From contig NZ_RCDB01000001.1 of assembly GCF_003651225.1 (NCBI RefSeq), forward strand, positions 806,001-870,000: a stretch of DNA of 64,000 nucleotides, given 5' to 3'. Positions 47,938-57,919 of this stretch are shown here, in pieces (the first letter of the stretch is position 1; each line of letters starts with the position of its first letter). The position numbers and the translations under genes are program-made. The notes beneath the pieces were generated by a model. It saw only the letters and a list, made by a program, of their open reading frames with translations, did not search any database and was not told the origin of the DNA. This DNA is from Microbacterium telephonicum (GTDB lineage Bacteria > Actinomycetota > Actinomycetes > Actinomycetales > Microbacteriaceae).

Positions 47938-49296
47938 ATGGCCGATCTGACACGGGATGTCGTCGTCATCGGAGCGGGGGCCGCCGGGCTCACCGCGGCG
48001 ACCGAGGTGAAGAAGGCCGGGCTCTCGGTCGCGGTGCTCGAGGCGCGTGACCGCGTCGGCGGGCGGCTGTGGACCGACACGATCGAGGGCGCCATGCTCG
48101 AGATCGGCGGGCAGTGGGTCTCGCCCGACCAGGACGCGCTCAAGGAGACGATCGCCGAGCTGGGACTCGAGACCTACAGCCGCTACCGCGAGGGCGACTC
48201 GGTGTACGTCGGCCCCGACGGCACGCTCCACCGCTTCACGGGCGAGATGTTCCCCGTCGCCCCCGAGACCGAGAAGACGATCGCCGAGATCACCGAGCGC
48301 CTCGATGCGATGGTCGCCGAGATCGACCCCGACGCGCCCTGGGCGCACCCGCGGGCCGCGGAGTGGGACGAGGTCTCGTGGGACGCGTGGCTGCGGGCCC
48401 AGACCGACGACGACGAGGCCGTGCGCAACCTCGCCTTCGCCACCGGCTCGGCGATGCTCACCAAGCCCACCCACGCGTTCTCGCTGCTGCAGTCGCTGCT
48501 GATGGCGGCATCCGCGGGCAGCTACTCGAACCTCGTCGACGCCGACTTCATCCTCGACAAGCGCGTCGTCGGCGGACTGCAGCAGGTGCCGCTGCTGCTG
48601 GCCGAACGCCTGGGCGACGACGTGTTCCTCGGTCAGCCGGTGCGCACGATCGAGTGGTCGGACGCCGGAGCCACCGTGATCTCGGACGGCATGACGGTGC
48701 ACGCGCGCCACGTCGTGCTGGCCCTCGCGCCGGTGCTCTACAACCGGATCTCGTTCGTGCCGGCGCTGCCGCGCCTGCAGCACCAGATGCACCAGCACAT
48801 CTCGATGGGCTTCGTCATCAAGGTGCATGCCGTCTACGACCGACCGTTCTGGCGCGAGCAGGGACTGTCGGGCACCGCGTTCAGCCCGTACGAGCTGTGC
48901 CACGAGGCCTACGACAACACCAACCACGGCGACGAGCGCGGAACGCTCGTCGGATTCGTCAGCGACCGCAACGCCGACGACCTGTTCCGCCTGAGCGCCG
49001 AGGAGCGCAAGGAGCGCATCCTCGAGTCGCTCGCGCACTACTACGGGCCCGAGGCGAAGAACCCCGCGGTGTACTACGAGAGCGACTGGGGCAGCGAGGA
49101 GTGGACCCGCGGCGCCTACGCCGCGAGCTTCGACCTCGGCGGCCTGCACCGCTACGGCGCCGACCTGCGCACCCCCGTCGGGCCGATTTCGTTCGCGTGC
49201 AGCGATATGGCCGGCGCCGGCTACCAGCACGTCGACGGCGCGATCCGCATGGGGCGCTTCGCCGCCGCCGGCATCCTCGACCGGGCGCGCGGATGA
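47938..49296 (+). CDS. puo: Putrescine/monoamine oxidase-family flavoprotein
   Basis: 452 residues from ATG 47938 (GAAGGAG 4 nt upstream). VVVIGAGAAGLTAATEVKKA (~residues 8-27) binds FAD, EARDRVGGRLWT follows, and GGQWVSPDQDALKE is the MAO-family motif. The C-terminal GPISFACSDMAGAGYQHVDGAIRMG contacts FAD. Relatives oxidise putrescine to 4-aminobutanal. In this cluster a dehydrogenase can then make GABA for GabT. A different primary amine is also possible; the symbol rests on context. Confidence 0.85.
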   Translation: MADLTRDVVVIGAGAAGLTAATEVKKAGLSVAVLEARDRVGGRLWTDTIEGAMLEIGGQWVSPDQDALKETIAELGLETYSRYREGDSVYVGPDGTLHRFTGEMFPVAPETEKTIAEITERLDAMVAEIDPDAPWAHPRAAEWDEVSWDAWLRAQTDDDEAVRNLAFATGSAMLTKPTHAFSLLQSLLMAASAGSYSNLVDADFILDKRVVGGLQQVPLLLAERLGDDVFLGQPVRTIEWSDAGATVISDGMTVHARHVVLALAPVLYNRISFVPALPRLQHQMHQHISMGFVIKVHAVYDRPFWREQGLSGTAFSPYELCHEAYDNTNHGDERGTLVGFVSDRNADDLFRLSAEERKERILESLAHYYGPEAKNPAVYYESDWGSEEWTRGAYAASFDLGGLHRYGADLRTPVGPISFACSDMAGAGYQHVDGAIRMGRFAAAGILDRARG

Positions 49297-50192
49297 GCAC
49301 CCTGCCGGCGGGGCGCCGGGTCGTCGTCGGCTACTCGGCGACGAAGGCGGGACGCGACGCGCTGGCGTTCGCGGCCCGCCTCGCGCGCGCCACGGGCGCG
49401 GTGCTCGACGTCACGGTGATCCTCCCGGGCGGGGGCCGCAGCGTCATCACCCCGCACGACCCGTCGTACACCGAGTACCTGCGCGAGCAGGCGCAGCGCT
49501 GGATCGCGAAGGCGATCGACCGCGTGCCCGGAGACGTCACCGCCCACGCGCACGTGCGGCAGGCCGACTCGTTCGCCGAAGGGCTCATCGAGGTCGCCGA
49601 CGCCCTCGACGCGCGCTGCATCGTGGTCGGTGCCGCCGACGGCGCCTCGCGTGGCCAGCACCGGCTCGGCGCGACCACGAGCGAACTGCTGCACTCCTCC
49701 GACGTGCCGGTCGTGCTCGTTCCGCGCGGCGCACGCAAGATCCCCGCATCCGCCGGCATCAGCCGTGTCACCGTCGGCATCGGGGTGCGCCCCGGCGCCG
49801 ACGCGCTGCTGACCGACACGCGCTCACTCGCCGATGCCACGGGAGCGCCCATCCGGCTGCTCTCGCTGCTGCCCGTCGACGTGCCCGTCGGCGCCGACAC
49901 CGGCACGATCCGCCTCGCCGCGACCACGGAGATCGCCGAGGTGCTCGCCGCCGCGCGCGCGACGCTGCCCGACGACCTCGACGCCGAGGTCGTCACCGCC
50001 GAGGGTGAGACCATCGACGACGCCCTCGCACGGCTCGACTGGCAGGCCGGCGAAGTGCTCCTGGTCGGGTCGAGCCGGCTCGCCCAGCCCAAGCGCCTCT
50101 TCCTCGGCTCGACCGCCGCGAAGATGCTGCGTCGCGTGCCGGTCCCCGTGATCGTCGTGCCCCGCACCCGCACGATCGGAGGTGTCCGATGA
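49293..50192 (+). CDS. Universal stress protein, two-domain
   Basis: 299 residues from ATG 49293 (4-nt overlap). Two UspA repeats: first RRVVVGYSATKAGRDAL to CIVVGAADGASRGQ...LLHSSDVPVVLVPRG; second RVTVGIGVRPGADAL to VLLVGSSRLAQPKR...VPVPVIVVPRT. The second domain has the G-(2)-S-K/R type nucleotide loop (GSSRL), so ATP binding is plausible. Co-transcribed with the permease (4-nt overlap); it may sense energy state and modulate uptake. Confidence 0.9.
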   Translation: MSTLPAGRRVVVGYSATKAGRDALAFAARLARATGAVLDVTVILPGGGRSVITPHDPSYTEYLREQAQRWIAKAIDRVPGDVTAHAHVRQADSFAEGLIEVADALDARCIVVGAADGASRGQHRLGATTSELLHSSDVPVVLVPRGARKIPASAGISRVTVGIGVRPGADALLTDTRSLADATGAPIRLLSLLPVDVPVGADTGTIRLAATTEIAEVLAAARATLPDDLDAEVVTAEGETIDDALARLDWQAGEVLLVGSSRLAQPKRLFLGSTAAKMLRRVPVPVIVVPRTRTIGGVR

Positions 50193-51742
50193 GCGCTCCC
50201 GAGACCGCCCCCGTCGCCGATCGGGCCGAGACCGGCGGCCTGTCGAAGAAGGGCCTCGGCGCCGGCACCGTGGGCCTGCTCGGCGCGATCGTCATCGGCA
50301 TCTCCTGCATCGCCCCGGCGTACACCTTCACCGCCGCCGTCGGCCCGACGGCATCCGCGGTCGGATCGCAGATCCCCGCCGTCATCCTCGTCGGCTTCAT
50401 CCCGATGCTGCTCGTGGCCTTCGGCTACCGCGAGCTCAACAGTCGCATGCCGGATGCCGGCACCAGCTTCACCTGGGCGGCGCGCGCGTTCGGACCGTGG
50501 ATCGGCTGGATGGCCGGCTGGGGCCTGGTGGTCGCGACGGTGCTCGTGCTCTCCAACCTGGCCGGGGTCGCCGTCGACTTCCTGTTCCTGCTCATCTCGC
50601 AGCTCACCGGCAACGCCGACATCGCCGCCCTCGCGGGAGAGACGTGGATCAACGTCGGCGTGTGCCTGCTGTTCATGCTGGGCGCGACGTTCGTCTCGTA
50701 CCGCGACATGCAGACCACCCAGCGCCTGCAGTACGTGCTGGTGACCTTCCAGCTGCTCGTGCTCGTCTTCTTCGCCGTCGCGGCGATCGTCGAGGCCGTC
50801 TCGGGCGACGGTTTCGACTACACGCCGTTCTCGCTCGAATGGTTCAACCCTTTCGCCGTGGAATCGTTCGGGGCGCTCGTGGCGGGGCTGTCGCTGTCGA
50901 TCTTCATCTTCTGGGGGTGGGATGTCACCCTCACGATGAACGAGGAGACCACCGACCCCGAGCGCACCCCGGGCCGGGCGGCCACCGTCACGGTGCTCAC
51001 GATCGTCTCGCTCTACCTGCTGCTGGCGGTCGCGATGATCATGTACGCCGGCGTCGGCACCGGCGACCTGGGCCTGGGCAACGGCGAGATCCAGGAGAAC
51101 GTGTTCTTCCACCTGTCCGGGCCCGTGCTCGGTCCGCTCGCGTTCCTCGTCTCCCTCGCCGTGCTCACCAGTTCCGCGTCGTCGCTGCAGTCGACCTTCG
51201 TCGGACCGGCCCGCACGCTGCTCGCGATGGGGCACTACGGCGCGCTGCCGCGCACCTTCGCCCACGTCAGCCCGCGCTTCTTCACCCCCGGCTTCGCGAC
51301 GGTGATCTCGGCCGTGGTCGCCTCGGCGTTCTACGCCGTGATGCGCGTGGTCAGCGAGAACACCCTGTGGGACACGATCCTCACTCTCGGGATGATGATC
51401 TGCTTCTACTACGGCATCACCGCGTTCGCGTGCGTCTGGTACTTCCGCCGCCAGTGGTTCGACTCGGTGCGCAACGCCTTCTTCACGCTGCTGTTCCCGC
51501 TCCTGGGCGGGATCATCCTCGCGATCCTGTTCGTGACGACCCTCATCGACTCGATGGACCCGGCCTACGGCTCGGGCGCCGAGGTCGGGGGAGTGGGCAT
51601 CGTGTTCGTGCTCGGCATCGGCATCATCGTCGTCGGCGTCGTGCTCATGTTCCTGCAGTACTTCCGCGCCCCCGCGTTCTTCCGGGGTGCGACCCTGTCG
51701 AAAGACGCCCCCGCCAGTCTGAGAAAGAAGGCCGCCCGATGA
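50189..51742 (+). CDS. APC-family amino acid/polyamine permease
   Basis: 517 residues with about 12 to 13 membrane helices. IGISCIAPAYTFTAAVGPTAS (~residues 35-55) is the APC helix 1 glycine/serine region, LNSRMPDAGTSFTWAARAFGPWIGW follows as consensus helix 3 entry, and EETTDPERTPGRAA is the loop typical of the family. It probably imports putrescine, GABA or a related amine for this operon. Overlaps the neighbouring genes by 4 nt on both sides. Confidence 0.92.
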   Translation: MSAPETAPVADRAETGGLSKKGLGAGTVGLLGAIVIGISCIAPAYTFTAAVGPTASAVGSQIPAVILVGFIPMLLVAFGYRELNSRMPDAGTSFTWAARAFGPWIGWMAGWGLVVATVLVLSNLAGVAVDFLFLLISQLTGNADIAALAGETWINVGVCLLFMLGATFVSYRDMQTTQRLQYVLVTFQLLVLVFFAVAAIVEAVSGDGFDYTPFSLEWFNPFAVESFGALVAGLSLSIFIFWGWDVTLTMNEETTDPERTPGRAATVTVLTIVSLYLLLAVAMIMYAGVGTGDLGLGNGEIQENVFFHLSGPVLGPLAFLVSLAVLTSSASSLQSTFVGPARTLLAMGHYGALPRTFAHVSPRFFTPGFATVISAVVASAFYAVMRVVSENTLWDTILTLGMMICFYYGITAFACVWYFRRQWFDSVRNAFFTLLFPLLGGIILAILFVTTLIDSMDPAYGSGAEVGGVGIVFVLGIGIIVVGVVLMFLQYFRAPAFFRGATLSKDAPASLRKKAAR

Positions 51743-53214
51743 CCACCGCCCCCGTCGCCGCCCGCGAGCAGGAGCTCCTCGACACCGTGCCGACCGGCCT
51801 GCTGATCGGCGGGCAGTGGCAGGACGGTGCCGCAGGCACCTTCCCGGTGCGCGACCCCGCCACCGGCGAGGTGCTCGCCCGGATCGCCGACGCATCGCCG
51901 GAGGACGGCATCCGCGCCCTCGACGCCGCCGTCGCCGCGCAGGAGGAGTGGGCGGCGACCCCGCCGCGGCGCCGGTCCGACATCCTGCGGCGGGCGTTCG
52001 ACCTGCTGCAGGAGCGCAAGGAGGAGTTCGCGCTTCTGATGACCCTCGAGATGGGCAAGCCCCTGGCCGAGGCGCGCGGCGAGGTCGCCTACGGCGGCGA
52101 GTTCCTGCGCTGGTTCAGCGAGGAGGCGGTGCGCATCTCGGGCCGCTACGGGCTCACCCCCGAGGGCACCGGTCGCATGATCGTCTCGCAGCGCCCCGTC
52201 GGTCCCTGCTACTTCATCACCCCGTGGAACTTCCCGCTCGCGATGGCGACCCGCAAGATCGCCCCCGCTCTCGCCGCCGGCTGCACCGTCGTCGTCAAGC
52301 CCGCGGAACTCACCCCGCTGACGACGTTGCTGTTCGCGCAGCTGCTCATCGACGCGGGCCTGCCGGCGGGCGTGGTCAACGTCGTGACCACGACCCACTC
52401 CGGTGCGCTGTCCGAGCCGATCATCGCCGATCCGCGCCTGCGCAAGCTCTCCTTCACCGGATCGACACCGGTGGGCCAGAAGCTCATCGCCCAGGCGGCG
52501 CAGGGGGTGCTGCGGGTGTCGATGGAGCTCGGCGGCAACGCACCGTTCGTCGTCTTCGACGACGCCGACCTCGACAAGGCCGTCGACGGTGCCATGCTCG
52601 CGAAGTTCCGCAACATCGGGCAGGCGTGCACCGCCGCGAACCGGTTCATCGTGCACGCCTCGGTCGCCGAAGAGTTCGCGGCCCGGCTCACCGACCGCGT
52701 CTCGGCGATGAACGTCGGCCGCGGCACCGACGACGACGTGCAGATCGGTCCGCTCATCGACGACCGTGCCGTCGCGAAGGCCGACGAACTGGTGACGGAT
52801 GCCGTCTCCCGCGGCGCCCGTGTGCGCACCGGCGCGCGTGCCCTGGACGGTGCCGGGTCGTTCTATGCGCCCACGGTCATCGACCGGGTCGCCGCCGGCA
52901 GCGACATCCTCCGCGAGGAGATCTTCGGCCCGGTGCTGGCCATCGCCACCTTCGACGACGAGGACGAGGCGGTGCGCCTGGCCAACGACACCGAGTACGG
53001 TCTCGTGTCCTACGTGTTCACCGAGGACCTCGCCCGCGGACACCGCATGATCGACCGCCTCGAGACCGGCATGATGGGGCTCAACGTCGGCGTCGTCTCC
53101 AACGCGGCCGCGCCCTTCGGCGGCGTCAAGCAGTCCGGCGTCGGCCGTGAGGGCGGCCTCGAGGGCATCCACGAATTCCTCGAGACCAAGTACACCCTCC
53201 TCCCGGTCGGCTGA
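51739..53214 (+). CDS. gabD: Succinate-semialdehyde dehydrogenase (NAD(P)+)
   Basis: 491 residues. Oxidises succinate semialdehyde from GabT to succinate, feeding the TCA cycle. [23 protein letters not shown] (~residues 155-177) binds cofactor, [18 protein letters not shown] contains the general-base Glu (~257), and [12 protein letters not shown] holds the catalytic Cys (~292). The C-terminal [22 protein letters not shown] is the SSADH signature. Overlaps the permease by 4 nt. Confidence 0.94.
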   Translation: MTTAPVAAREQELLDTVPTGLLIGGQWQDGAAGTFPVRDPATGEVLARIADASPEDGIRALDAAVAAQEEWAATPPRRRSDILRRAFDLLQERKEEFALLMTLEMGKPLAEARGEVAYGGEFLRWFSEEAVRISGRYGLTPEGTGRMIVSQRPVGPCYFITPWNFPLAMATRKIAPALAAGCTVVVKPAELTPLTTLLFAQLLIDAGLPAGVVNVVTTTHSGALSEPIIADPRLRKLSFTGSTPVGQKLIAQAAQGVLRVSMELGGNAPFVVFDDADLDKAVDGAMLAKFRNIGQACTAANRFIVHASVAEEFAARLTDRVSAMNVGRGTDDDVQIGPLIDDRAVAKADELVTDAVSRGARVRTGARALDGAGSFYAPTVIDRVAAGSDILREEIFGPVLAIATFDDEDEAVRLANDTEYGLVSYVFTEDLARGHRMIDRLETGMMGLNVGVVSNAAAPFGGVKQSGVGREGGLEGIHEFLETKYTLLPVG

Positions 53215-53259
53215 CCGCCGCCCGACCACCGACAGACGAAGCACGAGAACGGAGCCTCC

Positions 53260-54627
53260 ATGACCGACTACGCCGTCACCGATCCCGCCACCGGCATCAC
53301 GCACGCCACCTACCCGGTGGCCACCGCCGACGAGCTCGAGGCCGACCTCGCCGCCGCCGACGCCGCCGCGCGCGGCTGGGGGCGCACCTCGACCCCCGCC
53401 GAGCGTGCCGCACTGCTGCGCCGCGTCGCCGAGCTGCACCGCGAGCGCCGCGACGAGCTCGCCGCGATCATCGTGCGGGAGATGGGCAAGACGCTCGCCG
53501 CCGCCGAGGGCGAGGTCGACTTCGCCGCCGACATCACCGAGTACTACGCCGACCACATCGACGAGATCACCGCCGACCAGCCCGTCGACATCGACGGCGA
53601 CGGCACCGCCGTCATCCGCCGCGCGCCGCTGGGCGCGCTGCTGGGCGTCATGCCGTGGAACTTCCCGTACTACCAGGTGGCCCGCTTCGCCGCGCCGAAC
53701 CTGGCGATCGGCAACACGATCCTGCTCAAGCACGCCCCGCAGTGCCCCGAGTCGGCCGCCGCCCTGGAGAAGATGTACACCGACGCGGGCTTCCCGGCCG
53801 GCGCCTACACCGACGTGCGGCTCACCAACGAGCAGGCAGCCGAGGTCATCGCCGACCGCCGCGTCCACGGCGTCTCGGTGACCGGGTCGGAGCGCGCCGG
53901 CGCCGCCGTCGCCGAGATCGCCGGACGCAATCTCAAGAAGGTGGCCCTCGAGCTGGGCGGATCCGACCCGTTCGTGCTGCTGTCCACCGACGACCTCGAC
54001 GCGGTCGTGACCGCCGCCGTCGACGCGCGCCTGGACAACACCGGCCAGTCCTGCAACGCGGCCAAGCGCTTCATCGTCGTCGACGACCTGTACGAGCCGT
54101 TCCTCGAGAAGTTCACCGCCGCGATGACCGCCGCGACCGTCGGCGATCCGAACGACGCCGACACCGTGCTCGGCCCGCTGTCGTCGCTCACGGCCGCCGA
54201 GCGGCTGCAGGACCAGGTCGACCGCGCCGTCGAGGCCGGGGCGACGCTGGTCGCCGGCGGCGTGCGCGACGGCGCCTTCTTCCCGGGCACGGTGCTCACC
54301 GGCGTCACCGAGGACATGGACGCCTACCGCGAGGAGTTCTTCGGCCCCGTCGGCGTCGTCTACCGTGTGGCCGACGAGGACGAGGCGGTCGCCGTCGCCA
54401 ACGGCACGCCGTTCGGCCTCGGCTCGTACGTGTTCACGACGGATGCCGCGCAGGCCGAGCGTGTGGCCGACCGCATCGATGCGGGCATGGTCTACGTCAA
54501 TCTCGTCCTCGCCGACGAGCCGGGCCTGCCCTTCGGCGGCGTCAAGCGCAGCGGTACGGGCCGCGAGCTGGGCCTGCTGGGCGCCGACGAGTTCGTCAAC
54601 AAGAAGCTCGTCCGCATCGGCGCCTGA
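53260..54627 (+). CDS. Aldehyde dehydrogenase (GabD1-like)
   Basis: 455 residues. [39 protein letters not shown] with the general-base Glu, and [14 protein letters not shown] with the catalytic Cys are in place; the C-terminus [14 protein letters not shown] is canonical. Short length and motifs resemble mycobacterial SSADH GabD1. With a second SSADH beside it, this enzyme may oxidise 4-aminobutanal made by the amine oxidase, closing putrescine to GABA. That division of labour is inference. 45 nt after gabD. Confidence 0.9.
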   Translation: MTDYAVTDPATGITHATYPVATADELEADLAAADAAARGWGRTSTPAERAALLRRVAELHRERRDELAAIIVREMGKTLAAAEGEVDFAADITEYYADHIDEITADQPVDIDGDGTAVIRRAPLGALLGVMPWNFPYYQVARFAAPNLAIGNTILLKHAPQCPESAAALEKMYTDAGFPAGAYTDVRLTNEQAAEVIADRRVHGVSVTGSERAGAAVAEIAGRNLKKVALELGGSDPFVLLSTDDLDAVVTAAVDARLDNTGQSCNAAKRFIVVDDLYEPFLEKFTAAMTAATVGDPNDADTVLGPLSSLTAAERLQDQVDRAVEAGATLVAGGVRDGAFFPGTVLTGVTEDMDAYREEFFGPVGVVYRVADEDEAVAVANGTPFGLGSYVFTTDAAQAERVADRIDAGMVYVNLVLADEPGLPFGGVKRSGTGRELGLLGADEFVNKKLVRIGA

Positions 54628-54631
54628 CGAC

Positions 54632-54673
54632 GCGAAGGGGCGGATGCGGCACGGCCGGCATCCGCCCCTTCGC
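54632..54673. terminator. Bidirectional terminator between ALDH and rhomboid-DUF2156 gene
   Basis: Perfect 16-bp arms GCGAAGGGGCGGATGC / GCATCCGCCCCTTCGC around a 10-nt loop, between convergent stops (54627 and 54694). Confidence 0.85.
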
Positions 54674-54693
54674 CGTGCACGCCGCGCGCGGGC

Positions 54694-56802
54694 TCAGTCC
54701 TTCTTGCGGAAGATGTCCAGCCCGGCGCGGGCGAACTGGCCCATCGTGGCGTCGGGGAGGAACGCGCCGGTCAGGGCGCGTCCGATGCGCGGGAAGTCGC
54801 TCGCATCGCGGTACAGCAGGTACATCGTCTCGTGGCGCGGGTTGAACTTCTGCTTGAACCGGTGAAGCGATTTGAAGCCGTAGACCGGCTCGAGCAGGTC
54901 GGCCAGTCGCGTGCTCAGCTGCGCGAAGATGTCGGCCTCGGGCGGGTACTCGTGCGTCAGCGGCGCGCCCGACAGCGACATGATCTGCGCCCCCTCGTCG
55001 CGGAACGCGGCGGCCGACATGCCGATGAGGAACTCCATGACCGGCGGGAACGTGCCGCCGTCGCGGCGGCGCATGAGGTCGAGGGTCCAGCCGCGGATGC
55101 CGCCCTCGCCGTAGATCGGCAGCCACGACAGGAAGCCCTCGACGTCGCCCTGGGTGGTGCGGGCGATCGCGATGCGTGCGGCGGGATCGGCGGCCTCATC
55201 GAGGGTGCCGAGCGTGAAGCGCATCTCGGGCAGGTCCTTGTCGCCCACCCATTGCCCCGAGATCGCGTCGAGCTGCGCCTGCACCCCCCACGGCTCGTCC
55301 TTCAACGTGCCGAGGTGGAACTCGATGTTCTCGCGCCCACCGCGGTTGATCGACGTACGCACCGAATTCCACCGCTTACCGGTGAACTCGAGCCCCGGCA
55401 GGTCGACGATCGTGTCGTCGGCGACGATGAGCGAGCTCCAGTCGTCGGGGAGCGCGGCGCGCGTCGCCTCGTTCGCGCTGAAGAACACGGGGGCCAGGCC
55501 CTGACGCTCCGCCATCTCGATGAACTCCCGCACCGAGGCGGCGCGGGACTCTTCGGGGCCGAGCGGATCGGCGAGCACGAGGGCGACGCCGGCGCGGCGC
55601 TGGTAGGCGACGATGCCATGCGTCGTGCGGGCGTAGGTCATGCCCGCCCACGTCGTCATCCACGACAGCGTGCCGCCGCCGTTCGCCTGGATCATCGCGA
55701 CCGCGTCGTCGCGGTTCGGGACGGGGGAGAGGCCGAGCGTGCCCTTGCGGCGCCACCGGAACGCGTGGCGGATGACGATGAGGTAGACGAGGATGCCGAG
55801 CGCGAGCAGTCCCATCGCGATCTCGGTCGTCACCCCGAGCGCCTGCGAGTCCTCCGACAGCACGTTGTCGTCGACGACCAGGTACAGCACGAACAGCGCG
55901 AACGCGGCCAGCACGTTGATGCTCAGCATCACGATGGCCACGAGCCACGCCCATCGCCTGGCGAGGCGGATGCCGTTGGCCACGACGAGCACGATCACGA
56001 GGTTGAGGGCGTTGTCCCACGGATTCGAGTCCGCGATGTCGACCGTCGAGCCCACGGGACCGACGATCGGGAACAGGGCCGCGACGATCGAGATCGCGCC
56101 GAAGGCGAGCAGGGCGACGAACGCGATCAGCCGCTGCTCGCGGACCGTGGTGCGGCGCGGCTGGAAGCTGCGGTCCACGGCGAGGACGAGGGCGACCGCG
56201 AGGAGGTGCTCCACGTCGGCGAGATTGCCGATGAAGAGGAATCCGATGACGACGAGGCCGATGATCGCGAGCCACGCCCGCAGCTTCCACGGCGAGGGCA
56301 GACGGCCGGCCACCGCGGCGAGGCACGCGAACGCCCCACCCGAGGCGCCGACATCGAGCACCGTCACCATCTCCTGCGCCCACTCCCAGTCGGTGATGAA
56401 CGCGGCGAGCCAGACGACGAGCGCGGTCGCCAGCACTGAGAAGAGCTGCCCGATACAGAAGTAGCCCAGGGCGACGCGCGCCCCCCAGCGGTACTCGAGC
56501 ACGAGCATGCCGACGAGCCCCAGGATCATCGGCACGTACACCCACGGCGCATCGGCGAAGAATGTGCCCGTGACGGGCGTCCACCACCGTCCCTCCTCCA
56601 GGGCGGGCAGGCCGTACGCCCACGTGTCGAACGACGGGTTCTCGTTGAAGGGCGACCACAGTGCTCCGGACACCACACCGACCACGAGGATGACGACCAC
56701 GAGCGTCCACGTCCACGCCGTGCGGCGCAGGAAGGCGAGCGCCCGCGACGGGCGGCGGGGCTCCGCGACCGGGGGCGCGGCGACGGCGTTCTCGGCCTCC
56801 AT
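54694..56802 (-). CDS. Rhomboid-like membrane domain fused to DUF2156 (MprF-type synthase) domain
   Basis: 702 residues from ATG 56802. Residues ~20-240 look like a rhomboid: [34 protein letters not shown], then DVGASGGAF with Ser154 (GxSG motif) and a later VEHLLA with His199. Several more membrane helices follow, then from ~400 a DUF2156 domain ([55 protein letters not shown]) as in lysyl-phosphatidylglycerol synthases. Standard MprF has a different flippase N-terminus. The protein may modify lipids or act as an intramembrane protease-like scaffold. Confidence 0.85.
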   Translation of the reverse strand: MEAENAVAAPPVAEPRRPSRALAFLRRTAWTWTLVVVILVVGVVSGALWSPFNENPSFDTWAYGLPALEEGRWWTPVTGTFFADAPWVYVPMILGLVGMLVLEYRWGARVALGYFCIGQLFSVLATALVVWLAAFITDWEWAQEMVTVLDVGASGGAFACLAAVAGRLPSPWKLRAWLAIIGLVVIGFLFIGNLADVEHLLAVALVLAVDRSFQPRRTTVREQRLIAFVALLAFGAISIVAALFPIVGPVGSTVDIADSNPWDNALNLVIVLVVANGIRLARRWAWLVAIVMLSINVLAAFALFVLYLVVDDNVLSEDSQALGVTTEIAMGLLALGILVYLIVIRHAFRWRRKGTLGLSPVPNRDDAVAMIQANGGGTLSWMTTWAGMTYARTTHGIVAYQRRAGVALVLADPLGPEESRAASVREFIEMAERQGLAPVFFSANEATRAALPDDWSSLIVADDTIVDLPGLEFTGKRWNSVRTSINRGGRENIEFHLGTLKDEPWGVQAQLDAISGQWVGDKDLPEMRFTLGTLDEAADPAARIAIARTTQGDVEGFLSWLPIYGEGGIRGWTLDLMRRRDGGTFPPVMEFLIGMSAAAFRDEGAQIMSLSGAPLTHEYPPEADIFAQLSTRLADLLEPVYGFKSLHRFKQKFNPRHETMYLLYRDASDFPRIGRALTGAFLPDATMGQFARAGLDIFRKKD

Positions 56803-56809
56803 AGCGCCC

Positions 56810-56815
56810 ACGATA
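56810..56815 (-). promoter_or_regulatory. -10 box, rhomboid-DUF2156 gene
   Basis: Minus-strand TATCGT, 7-nt gap to ATG 56802. Confidence 0.5.
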
Positions 56816-56890
56816 GAGCGCCGCAGCATCCGCGTGAGGGTGCCGCAAAGAAGTTCCGGCCCGCGGCTGTCGCCCGGGCGTGCGGAGCGG

Positions 56891-56896
56891 CAGGAT
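56891..56896 (+). promoter_or_regulatory. -10 box (CAGGAT), flavin-binding protein
   Basis: 6-nt gap (GGAGTC) to ATG 56903. Confidence 0.45.
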
Positions 56897-56902
56897 GGAG
56901 TC

Positions 56903-57337
56903 ATGTCGAACTCCGATGCGATCACCTACCTCACCGACGAGCTGTGCTGGGAGCACCTGGCCATCCAGCAGCTCGGACGCCTCGTCACGCACGCCGGCGG
57001 CGTGCTCGACATCTTCCCGGTGAACTACGTCGTCGACGGCGAGTCGATCGTGTTCCGCACCGCGGAGGGATCGAAGCTCACCGAGCTGACGGTCAACGAC
57101 GAGGTGCTCTTCGAGGTCGACGACTACAGCGACACCGACGCGTGGAGCGTCGTCGTGCGCGGCCACGCGGCACGCCTGGTGACCGAAGAGGACGTCCGCG
57201 CCGCCGACGAGCTGCCGCTGACCCCGTGGATCCCGACGATCAAGTACAACTACGTGCGCATCGTGCCCGAGTCGGTCTCGGGTCGCGACTTCCTGCGCGG
57301 ACCCGAACCGGAGCGCTACGGGGTGCAGCAGTACTGA
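56903..57337 (+). CDS. Pyridoxamine 5'-phosphate oxidase-family (FMN-binding) protein
   Basis: 144 residues from ATG 56903. HLAIQQLGRLVTHAGGVLDIFPVNYVVDG and EGSKLTELTVNDEVLFEVDD match the split-barrel FMN/F420-binding family. No substrate can be inferred. It sits just upstream of the tRNA-Trp promoter and ends 136 nt before the tRNA. Confidence 0.85.
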   Translation: MSNSDAITYLTDELCWEHLAIQQLGRLVTHAGGVLDIFPVNYVVDGESIVFRTAEGSKLTELTVNDEVLFEVDDYSDTDAWSVVVRGHAARLVTEEDVRAADELPLTPWIPTIKYNYVRIVPESVSGRDFLRGPEPERYGVQQY

Positions 57338-57366
57338 CCGGTTCGCGTGCCCGGTCGGGCATGACG

Positions 57367-57372
57367 TACACT
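57367..57372 (+). promoter_or_regulatory. Probable -10 box for tRNA-Trp-secE-nusG transcript
   Basis: TACACT about 100 nt before tRNA-Trp. The -35 is weak. Confidence 0.35.
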
Positions 57373-57473
57373 GGGAAGTGCAGTCGAAGTCTGCATTCTT
57401 TCGCCGTGCCCGCGGTCGGTCATCCGAGCAGGTCGTGGTGGGGAAGCAGGCTCGCCGAGGTCGACAGACCTCT

Positions 57474-57546
<73 letters not shown>

Positions 57547-57591
57547 CGCGTCAGCAGATGCTGGCACGAAACACGTCACACAGGTGGGTAC

Positions 57592-57867
57592 ATGGTCCAG
57601 GATGAAGCGTCTGGCGACATCGTCGCCACCGGCGGTGCGTCCCGCGAGAAGAAGATGAACGTCTTCCAGCGGATCGCCCTCTTCATCCGGCAGGTCTTCG
57701 CCGAGCTCCGCAAGGTCGTCACCCCGACCCGTCAGGAGCTCGTGAAGTTCACGGCGGTCGTCCTCGGGTTCGTCGTCGTGATGATGGCCGTCGTCTACGG
57801 CCTCGACCTGCTGTTCACGTGGGTCGTCCAACTCGTGTTCGGCGTGCCGGGTGGCACTGTCGGCTGA
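57592..57867 (+). CDS. secE: Preprotein translocase subunit SecE
   Basis: 91 residues from ATG 57592 (a GTG at 57595 is an alternative). KMNVFQRIALFIRQVFAELRKVVTPTRQELVKF is the SecE amphipathic and clamp region and VLGFVVVMMAVVYGLDLLF is the single membrane helix near the C-terminus. SecE stabilises SecY in the translocon. The N-terminal ~25 residues form an actinobacterial extension. Confidence 0.95.
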   Translation: MVQDEASGDIVATGGASREKKMNVFQRIALFIRQVFAELRKVVTPTRQELVKFTAVVLGFVVVMMAVVYGLDLLFTWVVQLVFGVPGGTVG

Positions 57868-57919
57868 CGTCCCGCTCCGTACGCCTCGTGCGTGACGCGA
57901 ACAGATGGAAGAGAACGAA

